A DNA stretch of 9,003 nucleotides from Bacteroidaceae bacterium. GTDB taxonomy: Bacteria > Bacteroidota > Bacteroidia > Bacteroidales > CHK158-818. The notes beneath the pieces were generated by a model. The model did no database searches and was not told the origin of the DNA. It saw nothing but the letters and a program-made list of their open reading frames with translations. Within the stretch, counting starts at the first letter, position 1; each line of letters starts with the position of its first letter. The DNA lies in the NCBI GenBank assembly GCA_017467745.1, contig JAFUKV010000241.1, positions 1-9,003 of the forward strand, written 5' to 3'. A program made the position numbers and the translations under genes. Positions 6,123 through 9,003 of this stretch are shown piece after piece.

Positions 6123-7556
6123 CTACCATTCGGATCTCTCATTCTTCGGGCGAAAATCGTTACCCATATTAATTAAATACAAATGAGCGGTAGCCCGAGT
6201 CATAGCCGTATAGAGCCATCTATAAAAATCCTTACCGACAGCGTCCGGATTAAGTGTTCCCATATCGACAAACACATTTTTCCACTGTCCGCCTTGCGCT
6301 TTATGGCAAGTAACCGCATAACCGTATTTTACTTGAAGAGCATTAAAATAAGGATTCTTCTTTATGGCCCTCATTTTTTGCTGTTTGGTATGTAACTCCC
6401 CGTAATCGTCATAAACAGAAAGGAACAACCGTTGATTTTGTTCTGCACTGAGCGCCGGAGTATCGGTAGCCAATGTATCCAATAACACTTTTACATCTAT
6501 TTCTACCTCATAATCAGGAAAGAAAAGCGAGACATCCGCAAATCGAAAACCATACATTTCCATTATCTTTGATACTCGAACAACACGAGCTATATCGCCG
6601 TTAGCGATAAAATCAATCTCTTTATATTGCTCGCTCCAAAAATAATTATTCTTTGCCACCAACAACAAATCTCCGACAGACAACTCCTCCTCTCTATACA
6701 AAATACGGTTACGAATGCCTTGATTAAACAAATTCGCCCGCTTATTAGACCGGGTAATCACCACCGTATCTTCCATGCCATCCCGATCGTATGCCGAAGC
6801 CAGCACTTCAATCATATCAACCCCGCTGACATTTTCAATATCCGGATACTCTCTCGTCTTGATCTGCGGCAATGGCAACGGCTGCACATCCATATCCTTT
6901 CGCAATCGGGTTGCGTTATCAAGAATACCGGAATCCGCTTTTTGTCTGGCTACCTGCCTCAATTCGAAAGAGGTTACAGATAAAGAATATGTTGCCAATT
7001 CATCCACAGACATCGCCCGACTATCCGCTTGCCCTACCGGCGGCAATTGAGCGGTATCTCCGCAAAGAATCAGCCGGCAATGCTCGCCCGAATAAACATA
7101 TTCTATCAAATCACTCAACAGATTTCCAGAACCGACCCTTGACATATCTCCAGATAACGTAGAAATCATCGAAGCTTCATCTACAATAAACAATGTATTT
7201 TTATGCAAATTCGGAGCAATTTGAAACCCTTCATAATCGGCAGAAAACATTTTTTGCCGATATATCACTTTATGTATCGTAAATGCCGCATGCTTGGCAT
7301 ACATGCCGAATACTTTGGCCGCCCGTCCGGTAGGAGCCAATAAAATTGTTTTATAACCTAACTCCTCCAATGTCTTGACTAAACAACCTATTACCGAAGT
7401 TTTTCCAGTACCGGCATAACCTTTCAACAAAAACAGCGAATCCTCTCCACCTTCCAAAACAAAAACGGATAATTCGTCAATCAAACGGTTCTGTTCTACC
7501 GTAGGTTCGTAATTCAGAAACATCTTTATTCTATCAGACAACAAACGAGTAACCAT
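6123..7556 (-). CDS. Dda/RecD-like superfamily 1B DNA helicase
   Basis: A 477-residue ATP-dependent 5'-3' DNA helicase by family. The motifs are in order: Walker A KGYAGTGKTS (residues 45-54), motif Ia APTGRAAK (74-81), Walker B IVDEAS (124-129), motif III CGDTAQLPPVG (165-175), the TRSNKRAN segment (268-275, motif IV region), motif V TCHKAQGGQW (416-425) and motif VI YTAMTRA (449-455). Residues about 290-400 between motifs IV and V hold the SH3-like insert region seen in RecD2 and phage T4 Dda; the size is close to Dda and much smaller than RecD. The family works in replication-fork and repair contexts; this protein's exact role is unknown. An alternative start at M12 (codon at 7523-7521) lies closer to the conserved YEPTVEQ element. 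It is divergent from the 7668 gene and convergent with cls. Confidence 0.92.
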   Translation of the reverse strand: MVTRLLSDRIKMFLNYEPTVEQNRLIDELSVFVLEGGEDSLFLLKGYAGTGKTSVIGCLVKTLEELGYKTILLAPTGRAAKVFGMYAKHAAFTIHKVIYRQKMFSADYEGFQIAPNLHKNTLFIVDEASMISTLSGDMSRVGSGNLLSDLIEYVYSGEHCRLILCGDTAQLPPVGQADSRAMSVDELATYSLSVTSFELRQVARQKADSGILDNATRLRKDMDVQPLPLPQIKTREYPDIENVSGVDMIEVLASAYDRDGMEDTVVITRSNKRANLFNQGIRNRILYREEELSVGDLLLVAKNNYFWSEQYKEIDFIANGDIARVVRVSKIMEMYGFRFADVSLFFPDYEVEIDVKVLLDTLATDTPALSAEQNQRLFLSVYDDYGELHTKQQKMRAIKKNPYFNALQVKYGYAVTCHKAQGGQWKNVFVDMGTLNPDAVGKDFYRWLYTAMTRATAHLYLINMGNDFRPKNERSEW

Positions 7557-7607
7557 ACATCTATAAAGTTTATTGTTATTTACCTGCGGCGGCGGTATTC
7601 TTTTTCG

Positions 7608-7615
7608 TATATTTG
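7608..7615 (+). promoter_or_regulatory. -7 box for the 7668-8336 gene and DUF3822 gene
   Basis: TATATTTG is a perfect TAnnTTTG match, 52 bases before the ATG at 7668. No TTTG stands at the expected -33 distance (TGCG is found there), so this may be a regulated or weak promoter. Transcription would begin inside the palindrome at 7616-7631. Confidence 0.5.
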
Positions 7616-7643
7616 CCGTAATAAATTACGGAGACGAAATATA
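7608..7643. repeat. two-part inverted repeat in the helicase/7668-gene divergent region
   Basis: The core CCGTAAT-AA-ATTACGG (7616-7631) has perfect 7-bp arms. It is flanked by outer arms TATATTT (7608-7614) and AAATATA (7637-7643), also a perfect 7-bp match, separated from the core by one base on the left and five on the right. The left outer arm is most of the predicted -7 box of the rightward gene; the right outer arm reads as a -7-like TATATTTC on the minus strand toward the helicase. It may be a shared operator controlling both directions; this is inference. Confidence 0.45.
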
Positions 7644-7667
7644 TAAATTTTCCGGCATATTACTATT

Positions 7668-8336
7668 ATGAGAGGCCTATTTAATTTCTTATTGTTAATA
7701 GCAATCGGCACACTTACATACCTATGCGTAATCAGCATTGTCGATCCCATACATTTCAACAAAAAGAGAGACGCTCGCGAGGCATTGGTCATCAAGCAAT
7801 TAATAAAAATACGCAAAGCGGAGATAGCTTTCAGAAATCGATTCGGCCATTATACGGCAAACGCCGACTCACTCATTCTCTTTATAAAATACGGTAAATT
7901 GCCCGTAATCGAAAAACAGGGCTTTTTAAATGAAGACCAATTAAGAAACGGACTAACGGAAAAAGAGGCGATGAAAATCATAAATAGCGGAAATACCGCG
8001 AAAATAAAGAAATATAACTTAGAAAATTTCAGACGCGACACAACATACATAAATATTACCGACAGCCTTTTCGACAAAAAATTCGTTCCAGACTCCCTAT
8101 TGATCGTACCGGGAACAAACAAAACGTTCGAACTGGAAACCGGAGAAATCATTACGGCCTCCGGGTATCCTGTACAACTGTTTGAAGCACGAACGCCTTA
8201 CGAAGTTTACTTAAACGGATTAGATAAACAAAGTATCATAAACTTACGCGACATAGCCGAAAAATTAGGAAAATATCCGGGACTCAAAGTCGGATCTGTA
8301 TTAGAGATAAACAATAATGCCGGAAACTGGGAATAA
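7668..8336 (+). CDS. membrane-anchored protein of unknown function, pseudopilin-like N-terminal layout
   Basis: I do not recognise a named family with confidence. The 222-residue protein has one N-terminal hydrophobic segment (about residues 4-25) after only two residues, then a basic amphipathic region (NKKRDAREALVIKQLIKIRK, 31-50) and the segment AEIAFRNRFGHYTANADSLI (51-70). A hydrophobic N-helix that continues into an IRKAE helix and an FGxYTAxxDSL loop resembles the layout of type II/IV pseudopilins, but no prepilin peptidase site (G followed by an F/M-x4-E start) is seen, so it is not called a pilin. The rest is polar and soluble, probably periplasmic, ending in INNNAGNWE. The DUF3822 gene begins six bases downstream, so they are almost surely co-transcribed and may work together. 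Confidence 0.85.
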   Translation: MRGLFNFLLLIAIGTLTYLCVISIVDPIHFNKKRDAREALVIKQLIKIRKAEIAFRNRFGHYTANADSLILFIKYGKLPVIEKQGFLNEDQLRNGLTEKEAMKIINSGNTAKIKKYNLENFRRDTTYINITDSLFDKKFVPDSLLIVPGTNKTFELETGEIITASGYPVQLFEARTPYEVYLNGLDKQSIINLRDIAEKLGKYPGLKVGSVLEINNNAGNWE

Positions 8337-8342
8337 ACGCAC

Positions 8343-9003
8343 ATGAATATTTCACAACATCATACTATCAATTTAGACAGAACAGAAAAATACATCTTGT
8401 ATTTACGGCTGTCACCCGAAGGTTTTCAATTTTCTTTGCACGATCCGCTTACCGACGGTTCTTTCTATTTCCAACAAGAAACATTCTCCGGAACGGAAAC
8501 CTATCTCAAACAACTGGAAACAAGCATTTACGAAAACGATTTTTTGCTGAAAGAGTATAGAAAGATATACGTTATATTTTCTTCTGACCGATTCACGCTC
8601 ATACCGGCATTCTTCGCCGAAAAAGAAGAAGCGGACATATATTACGACTTTTGTTTTGAAAAGAAACATGAAACAATACAATCGAACAAACTGGTACGTA
8701 ACAACTGTTACAACTTGTTCGGTACTGATCCGGACATCTCGGCATTTCTTCAACGAACATTTCATACGCCAATATTCATACACCATATCAGTCCTCTCTG
8801 CGAATACTTTCATAACAAAAGTCGATTGGGAAATTTTTCAAAAATGTACATACAAATACAGCCCCGATTCATCGATATTCTTTCTTTTAACCCACAAGGA
8901 CTGAATTTTGTACAAACATACAAATATCGCCATACGAACGATGTGGTCTATTATATTCTGAACGCATGGAAACAACTAAACCTCGACCAGCAAAAAGATG
9001 AAC
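8343..9003 (+). CDS. DUF3822 family protein, 5' part (continues beyond the window)
   Basis: An open frame from ATG 8343 runs 220 codons to the window edge with no stop. It resembles the Bacteroidota-specific DUF3822 family: LRLSPEGFQFSLHDP (residues 21-35), the strand FTLIPAFF (84-91), NLFGTDPDI (124-132), IHHISPL (146-152), and HTNDVVYYILNAWKQLNLDQ (197-216). I assign it from this remembered pattern, not from a search. The biochemical function is unknown, and I recall the gene commonly lying just before rsmD, the 16S rRNA G966 methyltransferase, so rsmD may be the next gene to the right. No signal peptide or membrane segment is seen. No Shine-Dalgarno sequence precedes the start. It lies six bases after the 7668 gene. 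Confidence 0.85.
   Translation, partial: MNISQHHTINLDRTEKYILYLRLSPEGFQFSLHDPLTDGSFYFQQETFSGTETYLKQLETSIYENDFLLKEYRKIYVIFSSDRFTLIPAFFAEKEEADIYYDFCFEKKHETIQSNKLVRNNCYNLFGTDPDISAFLQRTFHTPIFIHHISPLCEYFHNKSRLGNFSKMYIQIQPRFIDILSFNPQGLNFVQTYKYRHTNDVVYYILNAWKQLNLDQQKDE

Noticed and set aside
7586..7594. GCGGCGGCGG run as a triplet-repeat element
   Set aside because: Only about three CGG units; too short to be a meaningful repeat, though it is the most G/C-rich spot in that gap.
7580..7816. Minus-strand open frame of 78 codons across the divergent region
   Set aside because: It overlaps the promoter region and the start of the 7668 gene and has no family resemblance; it is a shadow frame.
8412..8813. 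Open reading frame of 133 codons on the minus strand
   Set aside because: It lies antisense to the DUF3822 gene, whose + strand frame is open from 8343 to the window edge and matches the family; the minus frame shows no recognisable protein features.
1..9003. Mobile element, phage, CRISPR or defence island
   Set aside because: No transposase, integrase, spaced direct repeats, tRNA attachment site or toxin-antitoxin pair is seen; all intact genes but one belong to recognisable chromosomal families and look compositionally alike.

Overview
The window reads as an ordinary chromosomal housekeeping stretch from a member of the Bacteroidota, most likely Bacteroidales. The evidence is the AT-rich composition, perfect Bacteroides-type promoter -7 boxes (TAnnTTTG, one with a TTG 19 nt upstream), start codons mostly without Shine-Dalgarno sequences, and gene families typical of that phylum (DUF3822, the small Dda/RecD-like helicase, divergent marR and rpsF). 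I see no mobile element, CRISPR array, tRNA, rRNA or foreign-looking island.

Layout. The left edge (1-370) holds the 3' end of a HAD-IIA phosphatase. A DedA membrane protein follows on the + strand (443-1093), tail to tail with a minus-strand pair: a MarR regulator (2578-2123) and a secreted alpha/beta hydrolase (2106-1090). A 239-bp divergent region carries the marR promoter, a palindrome at its predicted start site, and a consensus promoter for the ribosomal operon rpsF-rpsR-rplI (2818-3908). A ferritin gene (3975-4493) lies 66 bp downstream with no convincing terminator before it and a strong intrinsic terminator after it. A cardiolipin synthase gene (4679-6121) stops one base from the end of a convergent Dda/RecD-like helicase (7556-6123). 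A 111-bp divergent region with a two-part inverted repeat separates the helicase from a + strand pair: an unrecognised membrane-anchored protein (7668-8336) and a DUF3822 gene that starts at 8343 and runs off the right edge.

Functional themes: translation (bS6, bS18, bL9), envelope lipid metabolism (DedA carrier recycling, cardiolipin synthesis), iron storage, and DNA maintenance (helicase). The MarR-hydrolase pair is the only likely local regulator-target unit.

I did not find a new multi-gene system. The points most worth a second look are regulatory: strong Shine-Dalgarno sequences on rpsR and rplI in a phylum that rarely uses them; two mutually exclusive hairpins before ferritin, one covering its start codon; palindromes at the predicted marR and 7668-gene start sites; and a perfect 20-bp palindrome before the cardiolipin synthase gene.
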